The notes: a model not told the origin generated them from the sequence alone. A stretch of DNA of 64,000 bases from Anoplopoma fimbria (GCF_027596085.1 NC_072457.1:4251294-4315293), one strand, 5' to 3'; positions 26,701 through 46,645 are shown, counted from the first letter of the stretch. A program made the numbers and translations.

Positions 26701-27715
26701 TAAGCTTGTGGCCTCTTTCAAAAAATCTGTCGTATTGTTTTCTTGTAACGTTTCAGATGTTGAGTTGTTGTCAGTTCGACTAAAAATTGATTTCCCCTCT
26801 AAACTTTTCAGATCGTTTGATGCTCAAAGAAGCAAAACTCTCTTCAAGAAAAAATCATCCTCATCTTTACAAAATAATGGGGCAAAGGTCAAATGCACGC
26901 ATGAATATCTGATAACTTTCTTTTCTTGTTCCTCTTTTACTTCTCCTATAATTGTATATCTATCTTACTTTAATGTGTGAGAAAATGTTAAATATTTCAG
27001 TAACTTGTAAATAATAATACAATAAATAATAAAAATGAATATTCCCACATCTCCATTATGCTTTTTTGTTTCTTCCCCTCCTTCATAGACATCGTACCAG
27101 TATTACCAGCACACATCCTTGTACTGGACTGACCCTGAAGCCCACATGGACCCGTCACCGCTGACTGTATCAGACATGGTGGCGCCGTGACTCGTTCATC
27201 CATGTAGATTTCACAGAACGGTCCCCCTCATCCAGCATCCTGCCTGTATTTTCATGTCCTCCAGTAATGACAGAATAAACACACGGGCACGGATCAGTCC
27301 ACAATGTAAACACAGTTAATATGCAAAGCTACTGCTGATGGGAGCACATCTAATGACATGAACCTGCATTAGCGTTAATGTAAAGGTTCCTACAGGTGAC
27401 TTGGTACTATTCATTTATCTGGTACTTTTACAAAGTATAAGATATCATAGTTTAGGTCATTGAACTGTCAGAGCGACTTGTTTTATTTAATGATTTATTT
27501 ATTTATTTAATTGCATATATTGTTTTTGTAAAATAGTGAATGCAAGACTCAAGGTGTATCGAGGTGTTATGTGTCGTATATGACCTCAGGGAATTATTAC
27601 ATTATGCCAGTGACTCAGACATGACCTCCACATGACCTCACTGACTTCTCTTCGACCTCCGTGACTTCGACATGACCTCTCATGAATATTACTAAACATT
27701 AACTCAGCTACTTAA

Positions 27716-28802
27716 ACATCACCTTAGTTACCTGGACATTACCTTAGTTACCTGGACATTACCTTAGTTACCTGGACATTACCTTAGTTACCTGGACATT
27801 ACCTTAGTTACCTGGACATTACCTTAGTTACCTGGACATTACCTTAGTTACCTGGACATTACCTTAGTTACCTGGACATTACCTTAGTTACCTGGACATT
27901 ACCTTAGTTACCTGGACATTACCTTAGTTACCTGGACATTAACTTAGTTACCTGGACATTACCTTAGTTACCTGGACATTACCTTAGTTACCTGGACATT
28001 ACCTTAGTTACCTGGACATTAACTTAGTTACCTGGACATTACCTTGGTTACCTGGACATTACCTTAGTTACCTGGACATTACCTTAGTTACCTGGACATT
28101 ACCTTAGTTACCTGGACATTACCTTAGTTACCTGGACATTAACTGGACATTACCTTAGTTACCTGGACATTACCTTAGTTACCTGGACATCACCTTAGTT
28201 ACCTGGACATTACCTTAGTTACCTGGACATCACCTTAGTTACCTGGACATTAACTTAGTTACCTGGACATCACCTTAGTTACCTGGACATTAACTTAGTT
28301 ACCTGGACATTACCTTAGTTCCTGGATTTACCTTAATGTTTGGAAACCTTAGTTACATGGACATTAACTTAGTTACCTGGACATTAAAACATTTTTAGTT
28401 ACCTGGACATTAACCTGGAAATATCACCTTGTTACCTGGACATTACATTAGTTACCTGGACATTAAGTTAAAGTTAACAGAATTACCTGGACAAACCTTA
28501 GTTACCTGGACATTAACTTAGTTACCTGGACATTACCTTAGTTACCTGGACATTACCTTAGTTACCTGGACATTACCTTAGTTACCTGGACATTAACTTA
28601 GTTACCTGGACGTTAACTTAGTTACCTGGACATTACCTTAGTTACCTGGACATTACCTTAGTTACAATTACTTAGTTACCTGGACATTAACCTGGACAAA
28701 GTTACCTGGACGTTACCTTAGTTACCTGGACATTAACTTAGTTACCTGGACGTTAACTTAGTTACCTGGACATTAACTTAGTTACCTGGACGTTAACTTA
28801 GC
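27716..28802. repeat. Minisatellite, 20-bp unit, about 1.1 kb
   Basis: Tandem array of ACCTTAGTTACCTGGACATT, perfectly phased and near-identical from 27729 to about 28140, then with indels and partial units to 28802. C-to-A (AACTTAG) and A-to-G (GACGTT) variants recur in the right half. Degenerate precursor-like sequence (GACATGACCTC repeats) lies just left, 27565-27715. Confidence 0.95.
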
Positions 28803-29180
28803 TGCATTTCCTGGAGCTTCAGCAGTTCTGATCTCCGACTGAGCTAAAAATAAAATACATGAAAGAGGAATCTGAGCTTTTTTATTCTGTGTTACTGTCA
28901 CATCTCAGCACCAGTAACCCCAGTACTCCTCCTCACTGGGTTTCCTCACAACCCAGTGACACCATCAGACTCTGCTTTTTTATTTTTAGCTTTTTTTCTT
29001 TCTCCCCTGCAGTGACGTCACAAACCAAAACTCCATTAATTTTTTTCCCCCTTATTTTTTTTTTTTATATCCTCCATCATCATTAACGCACCTGTGATAA
29101 CACACGACCGGCTTTACCTGTCCGGTCAACGGCTATTTACGTCCTCAAAATCGTATTAAGGGACTAGACTGATTGCTGCA

Positions 29181-29201
29181 GTGCGTGTGTGTGTGTGTGT
29201 G

Positions 29202-29261
<60 letters not shown>
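29181..29261. repeat. (TG)n microsatellite
   Basis: GT run with single C interruptions, 5' of the promoter-like block at 29262. Confidence 0.97.
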
Positions 29262-29264
<3 letters not shown>

Positions 29265-29515
29265 GTAGAGGGCGGTTGTGTGACTCAAGAAGCCGTAAAA
29301 GGTGTCTCCGCTGCGGGGTTCAGGGTCGCCTCTGGAGCCGCTGCCAGTCACACCTGCCTGTCTGTCTCTCCATCTGTGTGGGTGTCTACCTGTCTCCCCC
29401 CCTCACACACACACTCACTGTCTCTCTCTCTCTCTCTCTCTCGGTACCGAGCCGCCATTTCCGCTCCAGAGGACAGTCAGTTTGTCAGTGGACGACAAAA
29501 ACGCAGACATTGACC
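29262..29515 (+). promoter_or_regulatory. Promoter-like region before an orphan first exon
   Basis: GC-rich block after a TG array, with a CT-repeat and GCCGCCATTTCCG at about 29451 (YY1-like). It leads into an ATG with A at -3. No TATA box seen. Supports a transcription start here but does not prove one. Confidence 0.35.
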
Positions 29516-29569
29516 ATGTTGACGGTGCTGACGTCCATGTATCTGATGGTGCAGGCGGTGTCCTCGCAG
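29516..29569 (+). CDS. Possible orphan first coding exon with signal-peptide-like sequence
   Basis: ATG at 29516 opens 18 codons, MLTVLTSMYLMVQAVSSQ, ending at CAG before a consensus donor GTGAGT (phase 0). The residues look like a secretory signal with an A-V-S-S-Q end. No further exon of a secreted protein was recognised between here and mdh1. The ending in Ser-Gln recalls fibulin-3 (EFEMP1) starts, but that is too weak for a name. It could also be a noncoding RNA start. Confidence 0.35.
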
Positions 29570-29649
29570 GTGAGTTTTTTTTTAAAAAATCAGCCGTTTG
29601 TCAGTTGGACCGCTGCGGGGAGCCGACCGTGAACGCAGCATTCAATGTG

Positions 29650-31830
29650 ACCGTTAGTAACCGTTAGGACCCTCATTTATGTCAGTTAGTACACGACTAC
29701 GTCACTTCCACGCGTTCTAAACTTGACCGTTAATAACCGTTAGGACTTCATATCTGTCAGTTAGAACACGTCTACGTCACTTTGACGCGTTCTAAACTTG
29801 ACCGTTAATAACCGTTAGGACCCTCATTTCTGTCAGTTAGAATATATGAATATTTATTGTGAATATTTTTTAATAATAATTATTTTTAAGATCTTTTTCC
29901 TCAAATCCTTCAGTTAGAACCACCTGTCCTGTACGTCACTTCCACGCTGGATTTACCTGGACATGTTCTAGACCGTTAATAACCGTTACCATTTACGACG
30001 CTTTCTAAACTTGACCGTTAATAACCGTTACCATTTACGTTAGCACCAGCGTTCTAAACCTGACCCGTTAATAACCGTTACCATTACGTTACCTTACGTT
30101 CTAAACCTGACCGTTAATAACCGTTACCATTTACTAGACTGATTGCGTTCTAAACTTGACCGTTAATAACCGTTACCATTTACGACGCGTTCAAAACTTG
30201 ACCGTTAATAACCGTTAGGACCCTCATTTCTGTCAGTTAGAATATATGAATATTTATTGTGAATATTTTTTAATAATCAACTTATTTTTAAGATCTTTTT
30301 TCCTCAAATCCTTCAGTTAGAACCCGTCTACGTCACTTCCACGCGTTCTAAACTTGACTGTTAATAACCGTTACCATTTACGACGCGTTCTAAACTTGAC
30401 CGTTAATAACCGTTACCATTTACGACGGGGAGCCGCGTTCTAAACCTGACCGTTAATAACCAGTTAGAACACCATTTACTTCCACGTGTTCTAAACTTGA
30501 CCGTTAATAACCGTTACCATTTACGACATGTTCAAAACTTGACCGTTAATAACCGTTAGGACCCTCATTTCTGTCAGTTAGAATATATGAATATTTATTG
30601 TGAATATTTTTTAATAATCAACTTATTTTTAAGATCTTTTTTCCTCAAATCCTTCAGTTAGTACACGTCTACACGCGTTCTAAACTTAATAACCACCATT
30701 TACATTCTAAACTTGACCGTTAATAACCGTTACCATTTACGACGCGTTCTAAACTTGACCGTTAATAACCGTTACCATTTACGACATGTTCAAAACTTGA
30801 CCGTTAATAACCGTTACCATTTACGACGCTGTTCTAAACCTGACCGTTAATAACCGTTAGGACCCTCATTTCTGTCAGTTAGAATATATGAATATTTATT
30901 GTGAATATTTTTTAATAATCAACTTATTTTTAAGATCTTTTTTCCTCAAATCCTTCAGTTAGAACGTTCTAAACCTGACCGTTAATAACCGTTACCATTT
31001 AAACTTGACGTTACCATTTACGTTCTAAACCTGACCGTTAATACCGTTACCATTTACGACGCGTTCTAAACCTGACCGTTAATAACCGTTACCATTTACG
31101 ACGCGTTCTAAACCTGACCGCTAATAACTTACCATTTACCGCGTTCTAAACCTGACCGTTAATAACCGTTTACATTACAGGACCATTTACGACGCGTTCT
31201 AAACCTGACCGTTAATAACCGTTACCATTTACGACGCGTTCTAAACTTGACCGTTAATAACCGTTACCATTTACGACGCGTTCTAAACCTGACCGTTAAT
31301 AACCGTTACCATTTACGACGCGTTCTAAACCTGACCGTTAATAACCGTTACCATTTACGACGCGTTCTAAACCTGACCGTTAATAACCGTTACCATTTAA
31401 ACGACCGCTAATAACGTTCTAAACTTGACCGTTAATAACCGTTACCATTTACGACGCGTTCAAAACTTGACCGTTAATAACCGTTACCATTTACGACGCG
31501 TTCTAAACCTGACCGTTAATAACCGTTACCATTTACGACGCGTTCTAAACTTGACCGTTAATAACCGTTACCATTTACGACGCGTTCTAAACCTGACCGT
31601 TAATAACCGTTACCATTTACGACGCGTTCTAAACCTGACCGTTAATAACCGTTACCATTTACGACGCGTTCTAAACCTGACCGTTAATAACCGTTAGGAC
31701 CCTCATTTCTGTCAGTTAGAATATATGTATGTATGTATATACATTTTTTAATAATCAACTTATTTTTAAGATCTTTTTTCCTCAAATCCTTCAGTTAGAA
31801 CCGTCTACGTCACTTCCACGCGTTCTAACA
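29650..31830. repeat. Higher-order minisatellite, ~42-bp unit with a longer interspersed module
   Basis: Basic unit contains GACCGTTAATAACCGTTACC followed by ATTTACGACGCGTTCTAAAC. At about 29843, 30241, 30582, 30883 and 31717 a longer AT-rich module is inserted (AATATATGAATATTTATTG to TTAAGATC, then CCTCAAATCCTTCAGTTAG). Units differ by small patches and deletions. The array starts about 80 bp after the orphan exon at 29516. Confidence 0.93.
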
Positions 31831-33539
31831 GGACATCCGGTCAAGGCCTTCAAAATAAAAGCCCAATTTCTTCAAAGTGAATTTATAAATGTGGTAGAAT
31901 GAATGAAATAAGTGGTGAAACTGAGATCTTGAAATGCAAATACCTGCAATTAAGAAATTAATAAATAAATAATGGTCAATTAATCCCAGGAAAAGGGAAA
32001 TATTCTTACATGTTATGAGTGATAAAAGTAGGTAAAATTATTACTTTTAGAGTCAAAATCATGAGATAAAAAGCCTGAATATTTACTTTATATCTCAAAA
32101 CTCTATTGAATACTCTAATAAGTGTCTGACTATCTCATAACTTCCACTTTTGATCTGATAATTTATCTTTAAAGTATCTCACAATTCAATAAATAAAGAT
32201 GTTTTGTCTTATGACCTATGATGGCATGGAATAAATACATAGCTAACTTTACTCTAACAAGTCCCAAACACTGCAATATTTTTGATCTTTTAATATAACG
32301 TTTTTATAAATATAGAGGAAGGATAAAAGCATACAAGGGTTATTTCATTCACAGTAACGAATCAACTCTGCTTAACACGTATGTAGTGTAAGTGCAGTTT
32401 GTGTATGATATTAAAATGTAATTCATACAACATAATGAAACCCAAAAATAGTTTTTGCAAGGCTTTATTTAAAATGCAATGGTTGGTTCAGTTATGTTCA
32501 CTCCCTGAGCAGATTCATGTTTACTATGAGAAAGTAGCGTATGACATATTAAATATGTAAAAGATATATGAAAAGTTGTGTGCAAATATGAAAAATAACA
32601 TGCATGGTATGATTCAGCTTCATGTGCATTCAACAAAATCAAAACCAAACAAAAACATGAAACATTACAACTCCAACAGACATGCTCCGTGCCTATATGT
32701 GCAGTTTCGCTCTTTTAAAACGATTTCAAAGTTGTATATTAATGTTTCAATTAATGTTGTAGTGGTAGAACGAAGATTACATTTACAAAAATATAATACA
32801 GTTTTTTATAGACAAATAGAGACAAGCATAGATGAGATAAAATAGATCAGATTTAGGCTCAAAAGCACAGAAAACAGTGAAAAAACTATACAAAACAATG
32901 TCAATTATCAATGTTAATATGTTGTTTTGTCCAAGAAGTCCTACACACATCTTAAGCAATAATGTTTGCACTTTTATTTTGAAGGCGTGCTCTCTGGTTC
33001 TGCTGCTTTCTTGGTGCAGCAGTCTCCTCTGCAGATTATCAGCACCTCGGTCAGTTCCTGCCAGCGGCCCAGAACCGCAGCACTGTTTAACTTCAGGCAG
33101 CTTTACGGAAACTGAGCCCCGCAAACAGCAGCACAGATCCAAGATGGCTGCCAATGTCCTTGATAGGCTGAAGGATGAACAGAACTCTGATGATTGTAAT
33201 AAGAGACCTCACATTGCTGAAACTTGCATCACCTTCACTTTTATTCTAAGCTCTTTTCAGGCGGCAGTTGCATTGCAGCCATTTTTGATATTCTGAACAT
33301 GAACCATGGCTGTCAGTCTGCGTCTGTAGCCTCAATTCAGCTGCAGGGTGTTGAATGCTGGGTTGACGTCAGGGCAAGTTGTTCTGCAACTTTGTGCACG
33401 GGGACATTTTCATGAAGAAACAGGGGAGGGTCTTTACCAAACTTTACTAAACATTATTGTCTAAAATGTTATTGAATGCTGCAACATTAAAGGGGACATA
33501 TCGTCTTTCAGTGCTTGTGCACATACATGCTTACCAACC
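31831..33539. other. Intergenic, one GC-richer patch, no gene seen
   Basis: AT-rich except 32980-33240, a GC-richer stretch open on both strands, containing CCAAGATGGCTGCC near 33138 (YY1-like). It could be a promoter or exon of an unrecognised transcript on either strand. No domain identified. Confidence 0.35.
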
Positions 33540-34045
33540 ATAACCTGTACATAATAAGTGGACTCAGTCATTGTGACATCACCCATTGGTTTGTGGACGG
33601 TGTTTTTGAAGCCTACAGTTCTGCGTTTTGGATTGTAGGCCTGTAACTCCCGATTCTGCTGAGTGAAGCCAATACAGAAGTGTCTTTAAAACCTGCATTC
33701 TCTCTACTGTCCATCAGGGGGCGACTCCTCTGGTTGTATAGAAGTCTATGAGAAAATGACTCTACTTCTCTCTTGATTTATTCCCTCAGTAAACATTGTA
33801 AACATGAGTTTATGGTCTCAATCTCTAGTTTCAAGTCTTCTTCAATACAGCATGATGTTCATTTAGTAAATGATGCTCCATTTAAAGTCAAATAGACCAT
33901 AAAGCAGGGTATGTTTTAGGGCGTGGCTAACTGTGATTGACAGGTCACTACCACGGTGTCGAGTTGTTCGTGTTTTCTTCTTACAACATAAGCCCTTTAA
34001 CAGAGGGTTTTCAGTTCAAGAAAGTGAATTTTACCAGTGGTTTAT
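33540..34045 (+). repeat. Dispersed repeat family R1, copy C, rearranged
   Basis: The block from CAGGGGGCGACTCC to CATAAAGCAGGG matches copy A. The left arm (GTGACATCACCCATTGGTT) is in the opposite order compared with copy A, so this copy is mosaic or shows that the family has inverted arms. Confidence 0.82.
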
Positions 34046-34184
34046 GATGTTTTTTGAGGCCCAGAGAGGTAAAATGTTATAATATTTCACAATAAAACAA
34101 TAAGTCATTGGCTTACTGTATAAATCAGTTAAAACTATCTCCACCTCCGACAGCCACAACAGTTATATGCTGCTAACACTTTGA

Positions 34185-34325
34185 TGCATAAGTATTAACA
34201 ATCTGATAATGTCAGATATTTATGTACTTTCAAGTTTTCAGTACAGGACTTTTGCTTGTAGTGGAGTATTTTTATATGGTTGTACTTGTACATTAGGATC
34301 CCATCTGAGTACTTCTTCCACCCCT
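34185..34325 (+). repeat. Teleost AAGTAC-rich dispersed repeat, one end
   Basis: CTTGTAGTGGAGTATTTTTA and CTGAGTACTTCTTCCACCCC are the right-end words of the family. Partial copy. Confidence 0.65.
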
Positions 34326-34733
34326 GCTGATGATGTCTGCTCTATAAATGTCAGCAGATCAGACAGCTCGGCTCAGATTTGCCTCCCACGAGGCCGCAGA
34401 TAACAGACTGAACAACAACTTAACGGGCTGGCAACCGAACCCGTGTGCAGTCTGGAGAGCGAACTTGACCTTTCACATTTGACCCCAGGCACCCAGAATA
34501 ATCCACAGACTTTGCTGTGATCCAGAAGAAAAAAAATCCCTCCTTTGTGAATTGGTGTGGTAATAAATATAATAATACCACCACAATCTGCATGGGTAGA
34601 TAAACTTTGTGGGATTCAAATAGACTCTTATTTTGAAAATTTAAGGTTTGTTCATGGGGGCCAGGAATACTTTTTGGGTTCGAGTCCAAATTCATCAAAT
34701 CTAGCTCCATAGGAAACTTTTGACCAGCCACCA

Positions 34734-34794
34734 AAAAAAGATCTTAAAAATAAGTTGATTATTAAAAAATATTCACAATAAATATTCATATATT
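34734..34794 (-). repeat. Single inverted copy of the AT-rich module of the 30-kb array
   Basis: These 61 bases are the exact reverse complement of 30241-30301, the AT-rich module in the higher-order array 3-4 kb away. It stands alone here with no 42-bp units around it. Confidence 0.85.
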
Positions 34795-35419
34795 TACATA
34801 TATTCATCTCCCGGCATAATGTTATTCACCAAACTGCAGGAATGTATTCCAGTTGCAGGAAATAACAAATCCTTTATTATATTTTGATTGTGTATTCCAC
34901 GAAAGAAGTGAAATGTAAAAATATTTTGTCTGAGAAGTATCCGTACTGGCCTTCAAAACCCCCAAAACACGTTATTTGGAATGTTTCTCATGTCACCAAA
35001 ACCCCATTTCCCAGAATAAAACTTGACCTTGGTGTCATCAATGTCAATGCTAAAAATATGTAGTCACATTTTATTGTTGCAAGGAATTGTTAAACATATC
35101 CCAGAGTACAAGATTCAAGTCTTGCAGGGAGAGAAAAGGTTCGATTTTTGCCATAAAAACGACAGCACTTAGACAGGCATGTTTGGAAAAAAAGCACTTT
35201 CCATTTTACGGGGCCTTTAAGTCACTTAAAGGATCATTACGTGAAGCTGCTTAGCTCCCTGCAGGCTTCAGAGGAATGTTGTTGGTACACGTCGGGGCCT
35301 CGTTCATGAAGCCTGGTGACTCACTTCACAAACTTGTTTGACGTGTATAATATATTGATCAAGTACAAGTACAAGTACGACAAATTTGTTCTGAAGTATG
35401 TTACCTGACTAAATGCACT

Positions 35420-36620
35420 TCCACCACTCTTGAAGTCCATCAGGTTCTAAATAGCTCTTGATAGGGATCTAGAAGTTCTTATGGGTCTCAAAGGCTTTTT
35501 TTAAGAGTTTCTTGGGGAAATCTAAGGATTATTGAGGAGGTTTCAAAGACATTTTTAAAAGTTCTTGAGATCATTTATGATTCCAAGAGATTCTTCTGTG
35601 GGTATCAGTATGTTGTGGTTCCTTAAGTCCAGTGGTTCTCAAATGGGGGTACATGTACCCCTGGGGGTACGTGAAGGCACTCCAGGGGGTACGTGAGATT
35701 TAAAAAATATATATTTAAAATTAGTATCCATTCAAAAATCCCTTAAAAATTGTTATTTAATAAATATTCAATAAAATATAAGTGTAAGTTCATAAACTGA
35801 ATTTAATGCAACAATGCAATCGTCAGTGTTGACAGTTTAATAAATCAGACACTGATGGCAGAGTGCTTAGTATTACATCTTTTTTTCAACCAAAAATGCT
35901 TTGCGCTGGTTAGGGGTACTTGGCTAAAAAGTATTTCACAGGGGGTACATCACTGAAAAAAGGTTGAGAACCACTGGTTTAGTCCAATAGTTTTTGAGGA
36001 GGTTCTGATGGTCACTGAAGGTTTTAAGGTCCTGTAGGTTTCTTGGGGGATTTTCAGGAATCTTAAAAGGGGTTGAAAGGGTTTGTTAGGAGCATCATTG
36101 AAGGTCATAGTCCTTTATGGTCTTCAAAGGTTTTTTGATGGGGTTCCAACTGCCTTTGAGGGGTTTGCAGTAGAGGTGCACTGATACCGATATTGATGTC
36201 GGTCCGATACTGAATCAGGGGTCCAGGGATATATGTGAGGAGATCCAGTGTTTGCAGAATCAAATGGTTTATGAAGATGTTCCTGGGCTTGTGTCTGTGT
36301 TTCTGTGGACTTAAGTGGGTTCCATGAGTCCTTAAGCGGTATCTCAAGGCTTTCCAGGGTCCTTAATGCGTCTACATGTGGTTCTTCAGGTTGATCCAGG
36401 GGAACCTGACGGGAGCCCGATGTTTGCAGGGTTTAAATGTCCTTGAAGGGTTACGATTCTTTGGGTTGTTAATGTTTTATAGGGTGTTTCAAGAGGGTTA
36501 TAGATGGGTTTCTTGAGGGATTCCAGGTGTTTTTATCAGGATTCCTGGGGTTCTTGACTGGTTATTGTTACAGAGTTCTTGAGGGGGCTCAAGTCCTTGG
36601 GTTGATAACAGGTACTGTTG
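35420..36620. repeat. Diverged G/T-rich tandem-like sequence around the hAT MITE
   Basis: Many short variants of GGTTCTTGAGG, GGGTTTCTTGAGGGATT and TCCTTGAAGGGTT, without a fixed period. Looks like an old decayed minisatellite, with the MITE at 35630-35976 inserted in it. No coding content. Confidence 0.5.
35630..35976. mobile_element. hAT-type MITE, 347 bp
   Basis: Terminal inverted repeats: left CAGTGGTTCTCAAATGG, right TTGAGAACCACTG. Internal GGGGGTACGTGA and GGGGTACATCACTGAAAA words are typical of the common fish/vertebrate hAT nonautonomous family. Flanks CTTAAGTC and GTTTAGTC look like a worn 8-bp target duplication (6 of 8 match). No transposase. Confidence 0.85.
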
Positions 36621-36639
36621 AAGAAGAATGTGAAAATTG

Positions 36640-37190
36640 AGAGGGTTTTGATATTTATATAAATATTATTTATATATTTTTTTGTATATTTTTATTTTAT
36701 TTTAATTATATTTTATATTTAATTATATTTTATATTTTATATTTTTATATTTTATATTTTTTATATTTTATATTTTATATTTATTTTTTATTTTATTTTA
36801 TATTTATTATATTTTATATTTAATTATATTTTATATTTTATTATTTTATATTTAATTATATTTTATATTTTATTTTAATTATATTTTATATTTATATTTA
36901 ATTATTTTTATATTTTTATTTTATATTTATATTTTATTTTTTTTAATTATATTTTATATTTAATTATATTTTATATTTTATATTTAATTATATTTTATAT
37001 TTTATATTTTATATTTATTATTTTAATATTTTTATATTTTATATTTTATATTTTATTATATTTTATATTTTATATTTTATATTTAATTATATTTTATATT
37101 TTATTTAATTATATTTTATATTTTTATTTTTATTATTTTTATATTTTTTTTTTATTTTTATTTTTTATTTTTTATTTCTTATTTTTTTAC
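36640..37190. repeat. A/T-only low-complexity tract, ~550 bp
   Basis: Almost pure T and A on the + strand, built from TTTTATATTTTATATTTAAT with irregular period. It ends about 50 bp before the GC-richer mdh1 promoter. Only a handful of G or C bases in the interval. Confidence 0.9.
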
Positions 37191-37239
37191 ATTAAGGGAT
37201 TAACAGTTAAACATTAAATAAAAACATTAACAGACTACA

Positions 37240-37590
37240 TCCGTATTAAACCGGTGTGTGACGCTGCAGTTCCTCAGCCGACCGCCTGGTGTCGCTAGAG
37301 CGCAGCCTCCTCTGAGTCAGTCAAAAAACGACCCTTTAGAGAAAATCCTCTTCCGTATATGGAGCAGGGTGGGCGCGGTGTGACGAGCGCGGTGCATCAT
37401 GGGAGAACGTGTTCTTTTTGTCAACTCCGCTCAATCATAAAGCCTGTTTGGCATCATAAAAAAACTACAAATCCCGTCGTAAGTGAGGAACGAGTCGTTT
37501 TAGCCGCCTGACTGTACAATACGCGGATAGAGGTGACCCTTCAGTCCAGACTCAGAGCAGGCAGCACAGCATCACCACCTTTAAGACGCA
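37240..37590 (+). promoter_or_regulatory. mdh1 promoter and 5' UTR
   Basis: GC/CpG-richer block starting right after the A/T tract and ending at the mdh1 ATG. It contains CATCATGGGAGA near 37396 and ACTACAAATCCCG at 37464-37476, which resembles the ZNF143 motif (ACTACAA-TCCCA) common at housekeeping promoters. No clear TATA box. In mammals this promoter is shared with WDPCP on the opposite strand; no WDPCP-like first exon was recognised here on the - strand. Confidence 0.6.
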
Positions 37591-46332
<8,742 letters not shown>

Positions 46333-46335
<3 letters not shown>

Positions 46336-46398
46336 CTAACTCCTGCTGACCGACAGCAGCACTTAGATCCCCCGAAGGCTTGCTGCTCGCGGCTCTGA
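46333..46398 (+). other. mdh1: mdh1 stop-codon readthrough extension with peroxisomal signal (MDH1x)
   Basis: The stop reads TGA CTA, the known high-readthrough context. It is followed in frame by 20 sense codons (46336-46395) starting LTPADRQQ and ending KACCSRL, then TGA at 46396-46398. The last three residues, Ser-Arg-Leu, form a type 1 peroxisomal targeting signal. Mammalian MDH1 makes a readthrough isoform of nearly the same added length (19 residues) ending Cys-Arg-Leu that enters peroxisomes. Seen: the context, the frame and the tripeptide. Known: the mammalian isoform. Inferred: that this fish makes it. Confidence 0.85.
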
Positions 46399-46639
46399 CG
46401 AAGAAGAAGAAGAAGAACCCCTCCACTCTTATTAACCGTCCCAGCTGGCACCTGTGTGTCACCTGTGTGTCACCTGTGTGTGTGTGTGTGTGTTTTGTGT
46501 CTCTAGGCCACCTTTTTCAGGTTTTCAGAAAACCTGTTTCTGTTTAACCACCACAACCTGGCCTCCTCCGTCTGCAGGACGATAGATGATAACACACACT
46601 AGCTGCCCAGAAAAACTGTAACGGAAACATGTTATCACC

Positions 46640-46645
46640 AATAAA
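46640..46645 (+). promoter_or_regulatory. mdh1 polyadenylation signal AATAAA
   Basis: Canonical AATAAA 305 bp after the first mdh1 stop. No other AATAAA lies between the stop and this point, so the transcript probably ends near 46660. The 3' UTR contains a (GAA)n run and a short CACCTGTGTGT tandem repeat. Confidence 0.75.

Larger units (their letters stand above)
22896..27715. other. Intergenic AT-rich DNA, no gene seen
   Basis: Apart from the repeats at 23865 and 26498, unique AT-rich sequence. At 23660-23680 GGGTTACGGGTTTGATTCCC resembles a tRNA box B, probably the remnant of a tRNA-derived retroposon; no full tRNA folds around it. 27565-27715 holds GACATGACCTC tandem words leading into the minisatellite. 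Confidence 0.45.

Noticed and set aside
27716..28802. CRISPR-like direct repeats
   Set aside because: The 20-bp units are directly contiguous with no unique spacers, in a vertebrate genome; it is a minisatellite.
31425..31697. 90-codon frame with repeated LTVNNRYHLRRV
   Set aside because: The 42-bp minisatellite unit is a multiple of three, so the frame stays open by itself. It is not a repeat protein gene.
32877..33296. 139-codon + and 123-codon - frames
   Set aside because: Both cover the same GC-richer patch; neither has a domain and the two contradict each other. The patch is noted as a possible promoter instead.
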